Below are positions 32,949 to 44,900 of a DNA stretch of 64,000 nt, piece by piece. How positions within the stretch are numbered: position 1 is the stretch's first letter; every line of letters starts with the position of its first letter. Origin of the DNA: Usnea hakonensis (lineage: Eukaryota; Ascomycota; Lecanoromycetes; Lecanorales; Parmeliaceae); contig BLJB01000147.1 of assembly GCA_013423325.1 (NCBI GenBank), positions 124,001 through 188,000 of the forward strand, given 5' to 3'. The notes beneath the pieces are model-generated. The model was given only the letters and a program-made list of their open reading frames with translations. It made no database searches and was not told the DNA's origin. A program made the translations under genes and the position numbers.

Positions 32949-34448
32949 CTATGCCCCTTCACTCCCAAATTCAGCCGTCCACTCGGCGCTCCTCTTGATA
33001 TCCTCCGCGCTGACAGTCGGCCGCGCTCCCTTGACAGCCTTGACAAAGTCTTTCAAGACAAGTGGCGGCTCGAGGAGCTTATCCGAATCTACTTCTGTCC
33101 ATGACATCTCCATTGCACCGGCGTCGCCCGGTGAGCAGGGCGTGAGCTTCTCTGTTCCTTCGACGGTGACCTAGCCCGCATTGTTAGAATTTGCTCCAAG
33201 AATTTTCAAGTGCAGAAGTATACCTTCTTGTAATGCGTAGCCGTCTGAATCTTCCTCACAGGTTGCATCAGGGCATCTTGCACCGCAATACTTATATCAC
33301 TTCCGCTGTACCCGTCACTCAGCTGTCCCAATGTCTTGAAATCATCCATCTTCAGATCACACGGTGTGGTGCCAACGCTCATCTCAAACATTCTCATCCT
33401 TCCCGGCAGATCTGGCAAACTGATATGTACTCTTCGTTGGAAACGCCGCCGTATTGCAGCGTCGAGTTGCCACGGGATGTTTGTAGCACCGAGGATGAGG
33501 ACCCCTTTGGAGTCACGACCCACACCGTCCATCTGGACGAGTAGCTCCGTCTTAATGCGGCGAGAGGCTTCGGATTCGCCTTCACCACGGGGACCACAAA
33601 GGGCGTCAACTTCGTCGATGAAAATGATTGAAGGTTTGTTATCGCGAGCCATGTTGAATAGTTGCTTTACTAATCTGAATATGCCAGTCAGCGGCTACAA
33701 ATTTCACTGGAATTGCAGGCAGTAGCTTACCTTTCACTTTCACCCATCCATTTTGAGACAAGGTCACTACTGCTCACACTAAAGAAAGTACTGTTTGCCT
33801 CTGTAGCCACTGCTTTTGCCAGATACGATTTACCAGTCCCCGGGGGCCCGTAGAGCAGTATGCCCTTCCAAGGCTGGCGCTTGCCAACGAACAGATGAGG
33901 AAATTTTATAGGGAGGATGACGGCCTCTTTCAGAGCCTCTTTTGCTTGCTCCAGACCGGCAACGTCTTCCCATTTGATATTTGGCTTGTCTGTCAAAATA
34001 GCTCCAGCAAGGGCACCTCGTAATTTTTTGGCTTCAGGATCTCCATCGTCATCGTCATCGTCCCTATAGCGCCTGAGAATTAGTCTCCTATTGCGCACCA
34101 GCACTGGGACGACTCCGAGCAGGAAGATTGTTTTAAAACTCACTTGCCCTTTCCTCCACTCCCAGATACCTTTCCATTACTCCCTACTGCCGCCGGTTTT
34201 CTTTTATTACTCTTATCGCCTTCCTCCAGATGCGTCTTCAGCTTCTCTGCCCTCTCAATGTACTCTTTCGTCTTGCCTCTTATCATCTCCTTGGACTTCG
34301 CATTCTTCTCCCATTTCAATGCTAGCATGAACAGTTCTAAAGCCTGATAGTATAGCTGGTATGCTTTCTCATACTCGCCTGCCGTGTCGTTCTCGATGGC
34401 TTTCTTCACAGTCTCAATCGCCCGACCAAGGAAATCGGTATTGCTCAT
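32949..34448 (-). CDS. vps4: Vps4-type AAA ATPase
   Basis: Four exons: complement(32949..33170, 33224..33674, 33731..34072, 34144..34448), 439 residues, the usual Vps4 length. An N-terminal MIT domain (about 1-75, MSNTDFLGRAIETVKKAIEN onward) binds ESCRT-III tails. A short linker with six Asp precedes the AAA core: Walker A GPPGTGKS at 177-184, Walker B IIFIDEVD at 232-239, then a sensor/arginine region (LGATNIPWQLDAAIRRRFQR) with the paired arginine fingers. The C-terminal PTVSAEDIKRSAEWTAEFGS is the Vps4 helix 10 region. Vps4 is the hexameric ATPase that disassembles ESCRT-III at endosomes and in abscission. It is divergent from prefoldin 6 with 320 bp between the starts. Confidence 0.95.
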
Positions 34449-34768
34449 GTTTGCAATCGGTTGAAGTGAAGAGAGACGTGTTGAAGCTCCTTCAATCAGG
34501 GTTTTGGTTCTGCTCTTCCAGTATATAGTGATTGGCTCCGGCGCATAAAGCAACCCTTGTTGACGGAATCTGCAACTCTTGGATGCCTGAATGCTACCTC
34601 AGTAGTTTTGTGCACAAGTGTGGTAATTATTAGAGCGAAACCTCGAAAGAGCGGGTAAACAAGCGCCAAGCCTCCCTAATGACGCATCCGTCAGCCCTAC
34701 GGAGTAAGAAGATCCAATCCCTAAAGGGCCGTGCATTGAATGCGTGAAGCCCAGACCATCCACACGAG
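34449..34768. promoter_or_regulatory. Bidirectional promoter region, VPS4 / prefoldin 6
   Basis: 320 bp between divergent start codons. No TATA box is obvious. The frame 34599-34943 on the minus strand overlaps the prefoldin gene and is not a gene. A shared promoter is inferred from geometry only. Confidence 0.5.
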
Positions 34769-35285
34769 ATGGCAGAAGACCAAAAGAAGCTTCAAGAGCT
34801 CTCGGATGCCTATCAAAAGCTTCAGACAGGTACATACCTCCCTTGCCCTCAACTACGTATCGGCTCCTAACTCCCATCACCGCAGACCTCCAAGCCACTG
34901 TCTCCGCCCGCCAGCGCCTCGAATCCCAACAGCAAGAGAACAAAAGCGTTCAAAAGGTACATAACAACCTTCCCACCCATCCTTCCCCCCCACTCCCCAC
35001 GCTCCCCCATTCTCTCCTACATACACACCCACTATCTCCCCACTAATACTCATTCAACACCCACAGGAATTCTCAACCCTCCCCCCCACCTCCAACATCT
35101 ACAAACTAGTAGGCCCAGTCCTCCTCAAACAAGAGCGCAACGAAGCCGTCATGGCCGTCGAAGGCCGTCTCGATTTCATAGACAGGGAAATCAGGCGGCT
35201 CGAGAAGCAGATAGAGGAGACGCAGACGGAGAGCGAGGGCAAGAAAATGGAGGTCTACCGGTTGCAGACGCAGATGCAGGGCTAG
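34769..35285 (+). CDS. Prefoldin subunit 6
   Basis: Three exons: 34769..34829, 34886..34956 and 35067..35285, 116 residues, normal for this subunit. Exon 1 gives MAEDQKKLQELSDAYQKLQT; exon 2 DLQATVSARQRLESQQQENK; exon 3 TLPPTSNIYKLVGPVLLKQE and a final coil (LDFIDREIRRLEKQIEETQT). The NIYKLVGPVL(L/V)KQ block between two coiled-coil arms is diagnostic of beta-type prefoldin subunit 6 (Yke2). Prefoldin is the hexameric cytosolic chaperone that hands actin and tubulin to CCT. Splice phases (1, 0) are consistent. The second intron (34957..35066) is C-rich and long for this genome. Confidence 0.93.
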
Positions 35286-36269
35286 GATGAGCGGTAGCGA
35301 ATGGTAGCCAGGGGGGGACGATTACCGATACTCGAGCCCTGGCTCTCAGGTCACTCATCACGAGCAACAAAAACCTGCAACTCGCGAATGCCGCCCCCTT
35401 ACAACAACCCCTTAACCACAACCCCAACACCATCCAAACTCACCATCATCCAATCCCAGAACCTCCTTCAACAATCCACATTTCAAATACCCCTCCAAAT
35501 CACCAGAATCCCTCCCAACGCCAATAACTTCCCTGGTCCCAGTCGGAACACCCAGGAAGTATCTAAAATACAAGTTTCTTCTCGCGACTACCTTGGCTAT
35601 CACGTTCGCCGCCGTATAGAGGCGGCGTTTTAATTGCAAAGGGGAGCTCAGGCTTTGGGGGACGAGTATTTCTGGCGCCATAGAATCTGATAGCCAGGTC
35701 AAGTCAATCGCACTGGATGGAAAGGTACATAACGGTCGTATGTCCGTACGGCAATCTGATCCCCACACAGCGCTATTCTCAACGTGTAGCAGCAATTCAT
35801 TGGACAGAGGTCGAGGAGTGGCGTCGCAGAAGCTTCTCAAGATGTTCGGCTGCATGAAATGAGGAATTTGAAAGCGTGTGTTTGTCGAGTAAATAGCAGT
35901 GTTCAAGGCTATTCCCTCAAAGGGCAAACTGGATTGGTGAGATCGATAACATGGTTGCAGGGCGAGTTACTACATTTTCTCCTGTGGATGACACTTTGAT
36001 TTGAGGGAAACAAAACTCGTGTCACGTAGTAAGGCTGCTATGACCACTAGATTGATAAAGTTGTGCTATCTATTTCATATGACCAGCCCTCTCCTTCATG
36101 ATTATGGCGCAAACGATGCTGATAAGATACCGCTCCTGTTAGTAGACACCAGGTTGTATAAGCAACGAGAAAGCAAGGCAAATCCTCCCACCCTCATAGC
36201 GATGAACTTGTCTGTCCATCTCTTATTCCATGTGTCCACGTCCTGCACAATTGACTCCAGACAAGATGC
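35286..36269. other. Intergenic with one doubtful ORF
   Basis: A minus-strand frame at 35412-35927 could encode up to 171 residues. The last 90 start at an internal Met (MAPEILVPQSLSSPLQLKRR) and continue with a mixed, soluble-looking sequence (NLYFRYFLGVPTGTREVIGV). It overlaps no other gene and might be a real small protein, but I recognise no family and cannot choose a start. Confidence 0.3.
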
Positions 36270-39210
36270 TCACAAAAGAGCGAGAAACATGACCAGTCCG
36301 AACAAACCAAGGCCAAAATCCATTGAAAGTTTGACAGCAGAACCTTTGAATTGAGTGGCAGCCGTAGGGTTGAGCACGACGTGGATGCTATAGTTACCAT
36401 TCTCGCTGCCTCCCGGTACCGGAGACTCCGCGGATCCAGAAGGCGAAGCGATGTTTGCGACACCAGAGGCACCGATATTTGCTTGGATAGGGATATTTTC
36501 AGAGACTTGGGGCGCAAGGACGGGTGATGGGACGACGACAAAACCTTCTACTGGAGAAGGTGCACTGTTGGGTTGACTGGTCGCTGGGGTAGTTTCAGTT
36601 TCGAAACCAATGGCTAGCGAGGTCAAGCCATTTGCGCCGACGACAGGTGTTGCAACGACAGCGAGGGATGTGAGACCATTATTGCCTACGATGGGTGTCA
36701 AGAGGACAGCAGGGCTATTTAGGCCAGCAGCAGGTGCTATGGGCGTCGAGAAGATAGCAAGCGAAGTCAGACCGTTAGCACCAACGACAGGCGATGGAAT
36801 AACAGCGAGGGCTGTGTTGCCGTTGGCGATAGTGATCGGGCCTGGTATTGGAGCCACAGGTTGGCCAGTAGCTGCACTTTGCTCTGCCGATGATCCAACC
36901 GCCAGAGTGACAACGGGTCCAGCACTTTGCTCGGCTGACAGAGCTGGTATGATCGTAGCGCCAATCTCTCCTGTAGTCGGGCTGCCAGCAGGACTCGCCT
37001 CGATCATGACACCACTTTCGGACATAGTAGAGCTTAGTGGGACACCTACGACTGTGGGGAAAGGGACGACAGAAGCTTCTATCACGCCTGCCAATCCAAC
37101 TGCTGAGGTAGCCAAGGCGCCAGCACTCTCCGCAAAGGTAGTGGCTTGTAGGCTGGATGATCCTCCCAGTGGGGACATAGTGATCACGAGAGGTGGGATA
37201 ACAGTACCTCCGAAAAGCGTTGGGGTAGGGGAGCTCGACTCCATTATCTCACTGGAAAGGCCAATGACCGAGGAGGTGGATGAGCCGATAATAGCGACTT
37301 GAACACTGACTGGTGATGTCGAGAAACCAGCGGCGGCCAAGGAAGACAGCACGGCGTTGCTCGCTTGGCTCACTTCAACGCTCAAAGCGCCGGCAGGTGA
37401 CGTGGCTGGGACAACAGCAGTGATGATATAAGCACCGTTAGACTCGGGACTACTCGTCAGGACAGACACTGCAGTAGACAAGGCTAATTCTCCCCCAACG
37501 GCAGAGCTGAGGCTACTGGATATTCCGTTGGGTACCGCAGTGGAGGAAACGAAGTCTTGGCTCACTTCTCCACCAAAAGGCGACAGCGAGATGAATGTAG
37601 CAGTGGAAGCCTCATTGCCGGAAGCTGTAGAGGAGATTATTGAGGCGCCGAGGCTGCCGATCAGCCCGCTGCTGACATTTGATGCTATCGCCGCAGAAGG
37701 GGCAGAAACCTCAAAATTGGTTGTGCTCTGTAGACCAGCTGATGAGGTCGAAGGACTTGTTGGAAAGATGGTTAAGGCGATGATGCTACCGGACTGGGCG
37801 CTAACATTCGATGCAATGGTGGCACTCAGAGCAGGAACTCCATTCTCGGTCACGCTCTGTAGGCTAGCCGTGGAAGCCGAGGAGGCTTGTACGCCGGTAA
37901 ACATTACTGTGAGATTGTTCTCGACCGTAGTGATGGACGATTCCGATCCATATCCTGGAGGAACGCCTGAGGAGGGCCCGTTAGGATATGGCAATTTGGT
38001 TACAAAGATGGATGGAGTTCCAACGAAGCCACCTCCATATGCATTGCCAAGTAACGCTGCAGTATAGACAGGGATGACTGAAGATGTAGCGTTGGAGAAG
38101 ATTTCTTCTTTTGGTGAGCCGGGAGTGCTGGCTGGAGAGGGTACAATACCGTAACCTGGAAAATAAGGAGTGCTTGCGACATTTGACATAGTCAAGCCGG
38201 TTAAGGAGACAGGACTGGGAAAGACGAGACCCCTGCTTGGGGAACTGGTAGTGCCTGGCAATTCTGGCTTGCTGGAAAGGGATGTTTGTAGGGGGATCAT
38301 TGGAATGGGATTTGTCAAACGGATGCTCGAGAGGCCGCCATTACCAAATGATCCAACCGCTGCGGACGTCAAAATGGATAGTACGCTTGATGATGGCTGC
38401 GATGAAGGATATATGGTCAAAGACGGTAATAGAGAGCTTGCCGATTCCCCAGGCGAGCTAGGAGGCGAGCTTGGAGTGAATGCTGGGTGGCTTGGAGGAG
38501 CAACACACTTGGTGCACACGGTAGAGGTTGAAGTACGGGTGACAGTCGAGATGGTAGTTGTGACTTCCTCGAATGACGTGCTGCCTGAAGTGACAAGGCT
38601 GGTGACTGGGCAAGTGGTCAAGGTGGTATAGACACTGATCTCGACGTTAGCTTGAGCATAGAGGGCCAAGCGGAGCAATCAAACATACACATCGGTGATC
38701 ACAACTGCTTGGGTTGTCTCTGGCGCTGAAGGGATGCCAGTTCCAAGTGGTGCTGTGCCGACCAAAGTCATAGATGATTGATCCTTCGCAGATGCTGCAG
38801 AGCTGGCTGTCAAGTCCTTAGTAGGTATAAACGAGAAGCTCGAATCTTTGTCATCTAAAGGGACAGATGTCAGCCATCAAGTTCGTGGACGAGGTTGGAT
38901 AAACTTGGAATGGCGGAAAGGCGAGAGCATTGCCCTGGCGTCAGGAAATGTAGACTTTAGATGGAGCATGGGTTCCCCCAACTGGATGGGCGGAGTTGTG
39001 TTCGAGAGTGCAGATGCCAAAACCCTTAGAAATGAGCAGATGACAATAGAAAGCTCACCATTTCTAAGCTGTCGGCGAAGAGGGTTGCCTACACAGAAGG
39101 TCAGCAAACGAGGCGCTGTTGGTTGGATACGAGTGTAGCTCACTTCTTGGATCAGCTACCACCAATGGAGTGGCCAATGCCACCACGAGCAGAGAACTGA
39201 GGAGCCACAT
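36270..39210 (-). CDS. Ser/Ala/Thr-rich secreted GPI-anchored wall protein
   Basis: Four exons: complement(36270..38639, 38691..38854, 39059..39088, 39144..39210), 876 residues. Exon 1 encodes a signal peptide (MWLLSSLLVVALATPLVVA, cleavage before DPR). Exon 2 is only 30 nt. Exon 4 begins with a VYTTLTTCPVTSLVTSG block plus TRTSTSTVCTKC, the cysteine-bearing YTT-CP-VTS-C-x-x-C head common in fungal wall glycoproteins. A long Ser/Ala/Gly/Val-rich region follows. Residues 688-767 are an exact 16-residue unit repeated five times. Potential N-glycosylation sites are present. The C-terminus ends in a hydrophobic tail (FGLGLFGLVMFLALL) after a small-residue region, the form of a GPI-anchor signal. 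A wall or adhesin-like role is inferred. It is divergent from another GPI protein at 40013. Confidence 0.85.
36600..36839 (-). repeat. 48-bp coding repeat, five units
   Basis: Five consecutive 48-bp units encode 16 residues each, of the form P-(I/V)-x-x-x-x-G-(L/N)-(T/N)-x-x-A-(V/I)-x-x-x. Two units read PVVGANGLTSLA. No spacer lies between units. The repeat sits about 110 residues before the C-terminus of the GPI-anchored protein. Confidence 0.9.
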
Positions 39211-40012
39211 GGTGGTCGTAAAAGACAACTGGTGAATGTCTCAGGAGGTATTGAAATGACTGGGGAGCACCAAAAGAAGTGGCTGTAAACGAATGAATGG
39301 GGAGGAGATAGAAAGATGGAGAAGATGTAAACAGGAGGGAGAGTCAGATAGAGTACGGAGACAAAGAATTGAAGCTGCTGAGGCAAGAAGCCTCGGCAAG
39401 GTTGGCTACTGACTAAGGTAGGTAGGTACTTGCAACAGCACCTTCCATGCTTTGCTGAGTCACGGATCTTTTGAATTTGAACACGCAGGTACAAGTACGC
39501 TGCACAGATTTGTAACATGATGCAAGTAGGAAAGGACTACGATTAATGAGGTGGATAGCAATCAACCGGCCTCCATTTCAAGATAATGGTCATCTTCATA
39601 TTTTAATCTAGACTCCTTCCATCCACACTAAGACTGTGAGCTACAAGTAGTCATCAGGAAGAATACTCAAACTTTCATGGTAGAAGCAGGTATATTGTAA
39701 ATCACAGCAGGAGTAGAGTTGAAGGAGCGCGTACCTGCTTGTATGTCCAAAGTACTTTCCCTTGCTTCAGTCGGGAAGCTGCGTTGCCACTACTAGCGCC
39801 ATTTGGTTGTTTATATTTCTTCAATTCCCCCAAACCTTTTCTTCTTTTCTTCTCTTCACATCCACATCAAATACATTGCTCACACACACAACATTGCTCT
39901 TCATCCACCACTGCATCTCATATCATTGCCCAAGCTCCAATACATAACTTGAACACTTCTCTTTAGCATTCCTCGACTTCATCACAATCCATTACAGTTC
40001 ACCATTAGCAAG
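39211..40012. promoter_or_regulatory. Divergent upstream region of two GPI-protein genes
   Basis: About 800 bp between divergent starts. The side next to 40013 has pyrimidine-rich tracts (39820-39975) including several CACA and CTTTTC runs typical of fungal core promoters. A (GGTA)-type short repeat is at 39416-39427. No specific binding site can be named. Confidence 0.5.
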
Positions 40013-41523
40013 ATGCGTTTCACCAAGTCTGTCGTCTTCGGCCTGGTCGGCCTGGTGAGCCTGGTGAGCACCGCCAATGCCATCAAAATTACTGGTAAGC
40101 CTACCCTTGCCAAACGGCAACCAATGGCCACTGTGACCGTCACCAGCGATGGTTGCACTGCTGTTTGCTGGGACGTGATCGCTTTCGGAGGGGAAATTGC
40201 CACCCGCTGTGACGCCTCCTGCGAGAGCAGTGACTTTACATCGATGCCTACCACGTCTACGTCGACAATCACTTCGACAACAACAGTGACAGGAGAGGTT
40301 CCAACCTTAACCTCGACAGAAGTCATCTCTTCTTCTAGCGGTGACTGCGTGTACACTTGCTCGGTTGACTACGAATCGGGTGACTTGGATTGCGGGGTTG
40401 AATGCGGGGGAAGTCCTTCCACATCGATGCCTGTCACGCCCACAAGCACCGAAGCTGTCTTGGCCCAGCGAACAGTGATCTCTGCCGTCGACGGTGACTG
40501 CACTGCCGTTTGCTGGGATTTGATGCCGGGTACAGAGTGTGATGTCCAATGCGCTTCAAACTTCCAGACCAAGGCGGCCGGTAGCGTTGCCCATCCCAGC
40601 GGTGCCAATGCTCCCTATCATCACTCACTGATCCGTCAAGCACAAGAATCTTTTCGAACTCATCCGCTTTCCCGCTTTGTAGATCATGGGCTAACAGATG
40701 ACTTCCACAGTACCCAGCAAAGCCGCTCGTGTTGCCAATCTTGAGGCTCGTGAAAACGTTCAAGGTATGTTTAGCTCTTAATTGTTGTGGACCTTGTCTG
40801 AAACGAAATACAGCCCATCAAGTCCGTGAGGCACGTCTCGCTCGCAAGTTTGATGGCCTTGTTGCCCGTGATGGTCAGTCAACCTCCTCGTCAGCCCTTA
40901 TATGGGAAGAGCTCGAGCTTCGGCTAACTCTATGCCTATATCCAGAGACTGTGACTGTTACCTCCATCCCTGAGTACTGCACTGCTGGGCCGGAATCCTC
41001 CCTCTCGACTACCGTTGCCGGAGTTCCAAGCATCCTTCCTATGCGAGCTCCTCAGGAGGCCGGAGTTTCTGCCGTCCTGTCTCAGGCATCCTCTGCTCTC
41101 TCAGCCGCTCAACAAGAACAGTCTATTGCCACTGCGAATTTATCAGTAGCGCCATCAGCTCTCTCGGAAGCCTCTGCACTCTCATCAATGGCGTCATCGC
41201 TCCTCTCCGAAGCCGTCTCGGAAGCATCTGTCTCATCCGCAGAGACTGCTACTGCAGGGTCACCGACCACCGTTTCAGCTACTACCACAGCCACATCCAT
41301 GACCTTAACGATGACCACCGCTTCCACCAACGCGACATCCACTACCTCAAAGACAACCACCTCGTCAGCCACCACCACTAGATCCTTGGTCGTGTCACCA
41401 GCGGGGCCAACAATCAGCACATCCTTCCCTACTGCGGGTGCAGCCCGTGAGTACGCAGTCTCCACCTGGCTTGTGTTCTCTCTCTTGGCTGGATTGGCTG
41501 CCAGCGTTGCCTTCTTGATCTAA
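40013..41523 (+). CDS. Secreted GPI-anchored protein with three four-cysteine modules
   Basis: Four exons: 40013..40580, 40711..40764, 40814..40873 and 40946..41523, all joined in phase 1, 419 residues. The signal peptide ends near residue 23 (TANA). A dibasic KR at 34-35 (LAKR) may be a Kex2 site. Three modules follow, each Cx3C-(8 to 13)-Cx3C: C48/52/66/70, C112/116/127/131 and C163/167/176/180, joined by Ser/Thr linkers. Modules 1 and 3 share G-x-CTAVCWD. After an Arg/Glu-rich region (ARLARKFDGLVAR), TVTVTSIPEYCTAG resembles the start of module 1. The C-terminal half is Ser/Thr/Ala-rich and ends in a hydrophobic GPI signal (VFSLLAGLAASVAFLI). I do not recognise the module as a named family. 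A cell-surface role is inferred. Confidence 0.82.
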
Positions 41524-41938
41524 AGGTGGCATGGATGAATGCGGATAGGGTAGCGGGTTTGTTTTGTGTGTGATGTGAGATCATGGCTGTCATGCCATGC
41601 CCACATGGGGTCCACGGCGGGGATTTGTCTGGAAGGACCACAGTACCTATTGGTTGTTACGCCTCTTTATTCTTTCACTCAAGCTTCGTGGTCGTCCGCA
41701 ATGGAAGCCTCTTATGGGCCTCCTATTTGTAACGTCACTTAAGCTTCAGTTCGATAGATCAATTCATATCAGCTTATCAAGTGTCCCAAATTTGCAGTGA
41801 CACCTGATGAGAAACTTGACGTTCAAATTCGCTTGACTCTGCTTTGCTTTACTATGCTCGAACCCGTACATTCCTTTGTTTTGCGCCGTACTGTGACCTG
41901 ATCTTCTTACTTTGCAGCAAGGGTGGGAAAATACACTC
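41524..41938. other. Convergent intergenic region
   Basis: 3' ends of the GPI-protein gene (+) and VPS41 (-). No coding frame is supported. Confidence 0.5.
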
Positions 41939-44900
41939 TTAGCCTACGCCCTCATCCATATGATGCTCCGCCACGGGACACCCTTCCCCAACCACCGTCC
42001 GCAATAACGCAGCGTGATCTACCTTCGGCCCTATGCTCCTGTCATAGCCGCCTTCTTCATCGGATTCGAAGCTGTCGAACGTGGATAGTATGTCTGGAAG
42101 TTCAGAGTCGAATTTCCCGTATTTGAGTAGGCATGGTAGATGGAAGATGTGCGTGCATGGGAAGGCTATCAGGAGGTCTTTGTCTGCGAAGTGAGTGGGG
42201 TTAGCGAGGCCTCGAGGCACGTAAGCTAGCTGGAGGCTTACCGTGTTCAGTGAACATCTCCCCACACCCCACGCAGTACCCCGGCCGGATTTTCTTCGGT
42301 GGGCTCTTTGGTTTCGCGCTGTGATCAACGTGAGCGGAAGACTCGCCGTGATGGTGTCTCGCCACGTCGAAGCGGACGCCCATCCTCTGTCCCTTTCCCC
42401 GCTGCTGCATGGCGGCGTTGACTTCCCCCCGCAGAACGCGGGCGACGCCCTTGCTGATGCTCTCTTGGACCTCGTATTCCCGCAGCATGCGGCCCAGGCT
42501 CTCCCTCAGGCCTTCAATCTCCAGGCCGAGCGGGATGCGCTTGACGAGCTTGAGGGGGTCGATGCTCGTACCGACTTCTTCGAGGAGGCCCCGGATGAAG
42601 CGGGGCTTGTTCATGCTGTAGTCGAGGAGGTCGTCCCAGAGGCTGGCGTCGTCTTGCTCCTTGGCGAAGGAGATGGCTTGGGAGACGTCGTTTAGGGAAT
42701 CGATTATCAAGCGCAAAGCTTTAGCGGTACGACCTTCTTTGGATAAGAGGTAGACAAACTCGGGGATGTATGTGCGCTTCTCACACAATTTGGAAGCGAG
42801 GGCCAGATCGTAGGACTGTGAGGATTTGAGAAATTCCATTAGGAGTGGACGATCGTACTCAGCGAAGAGTTGGACGGCGGTGTCGGCATAGTCGGAGACG
42901 AGAGTTCTGCCTTCAATGGCGAGTAGGCGCTCCTCTGTTGCTGCTTTCGGGGAGGCGGTCTCTTGGGTGTCTTGTGCGGTATCTCCGGTCCAGAGAGCAC
43001 GGAAATAGAAGAAGAGATACGGGTTTGGGATGCCGTAGCGCTGTTTGAGTTGCTGGGTGACGGTCTCAGGTTGCACGATGCCGTGGTGGGCTTCAGCGAC
43101 GAGGAGGCGGATAGGTTCGAGGGTTGCGGTAGACAATTCTGAGAGTGAAGCATGTTTTTGCTGGGATTTGCTGACACGGAGAAGGATGAAGCCCGGAATG
43201 TCGTCGGAGACTGCTGAGACTAGGTGGTACTCAGCTATGAGTGACATTGTTTCATCCGCGTCCTGGAGGCGGATGGAGCAGGACAAAGCTTTCCTGGGTT
43301 GACCGTTGGCCAAGTAGAGCTTTGCGAGGCTGTCCATCAGGATGCGCCAGTCTCGTCCCGTTTCACCGTCTTCAACGGAATCCTCGCGGACGTCCCCTGC
43401 TTTGAGCTTGCTTTCAATAGCTTCGATCATTACCCCAGCATCGAACAATTCTGGAGGCCATCTTTCCAGCAGCTCGGAGAGGCGAAGCCGATCCGTCTGT
43501 ACATAATGACCTAGCATGAGCTCATACACGAGGGAAGGTAGAGGAGGCGTAAGCTGTGAGGTTGGTATATATGGGGTGATCTCTTCGTACTTGTCGGCTT
43601 GAGCAAAAGTCCACACCCAATGCTCCCAGCTGGATGAAGTACCAAGGACCTGGCCACAAATTCGACCAGCTTTGATCCAGTCCTCCCTCGATACCAGCTG
43701 CTGTATCCATTGGTCGCCAATGCGGCGCTTCTCCTTTTCCGCTTGCGAATTAGGATTGCGCTGGCCTGGGAGAGTAGTCTGGGAGCTATCATCCGCAAAA
43801 AAGTCAACGAGGCTACCTTGGGTTTTGGTCGGCGTGCTTAAAGAGCTATCTGAAGCTCTATCGGACTCGCCGTGTAATGCTTCTGGGTTTCGATCGAGCA
43901 AGTTCCATGCATCCTCATACATCTGATGACTATCTAGCCATGAGAGATGATCGGCAAGTGACGGCTTTGTCGCAATGACACAGTCGTAAGGGCTGTGTAT
44001 GAAAATTTTCATTCCATGTGCCAGAGTAGCTGGATTTGGTATTTCACTTATCTGGGCGGAAGTAAGATTGGCTTTGGTATCTGCATCGCTGGCTGCCTTT
44101 ACGCTCGAACCTGGACTTCCACCGCTGCGAACGCTAACAGAGCTGCTGAAAAGCCGGGCGGGATACATAGTAGCATCCCATATTCCGCCTCCAATGGCTT
44201 CGATGCCACCACCGATAGCTTCGAATGCACCTCTTTGTGTTGTAGCTTTACTGGAGATGCGCATTGCGGGAAGAATTCCCAGGTGATAATCAGTCGCTGA
44301 CAGGCTTTCGAAACGGCTGAGCTTCAGCGTGTCAGCTACGCTGACTTCCTCCTTGGTTGTAATATCGATAATCCTCATCTCAGGCTGAAGTGCGTTCCTA
44401 CGTCGATGCCTTCCTCGTTTCGTGTCCGTCGAATTAGAAGGAACGTCTTCCTCTGGGGTGATATATGCAAGTACAAGAAGCAAATTCGGGGTATATAGCG
44501 CAATTCCAGATATTATACAGTCGATTCGTAAACTAGCACATGTCAGCTTGGGGCGTACAGATCCCCTAACCTCCCATACTCATCATCATACATCGTGACA
44601 ACCTCCGCCTGCCCTATCTTACGCTCCCCAGTTCCTTTTCCGACAGCAGCTCCTCCAGGGTGAACATTCATTATCCATATGGTGCCAGACCATCCTACTA
44701 CCAGCTTTTCAGTGCGTCTGCTTTTCTGCGGGGCTTTTAGACGCTCAAGGTCTGGCGGGCCCCGAAGCTTCTCCAGAGGGCCGTTGGTAGAAGGATATAT
44801 GTCGTCAGACTCAAGGCCAGCTTCGTCTATCCACTCAACGTGTGCTTTCCAAATACCTGCCATTTCGTCCCAGCCTGGCCGATTTGGATGATCAGTATGG

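Noticed and set aside
36610..37302. 230-codon plus-strand ORF, with others at 37528-38067 and 38170-38631
   Set aside because: They lie antisense to the long Ser/Ala/Val-rich exon of the GPI protein; biased codon use removes stops on the opposite strand. No start context or family.
40013..41523. Kex2-processed RiPP precursor (dikaritin-type)
   Set aside because: Only one dibasic KR site is present and repeats are disulfide-type modules with a GPI tail; no DUF3328 or tyrosinase partner genes nearby.
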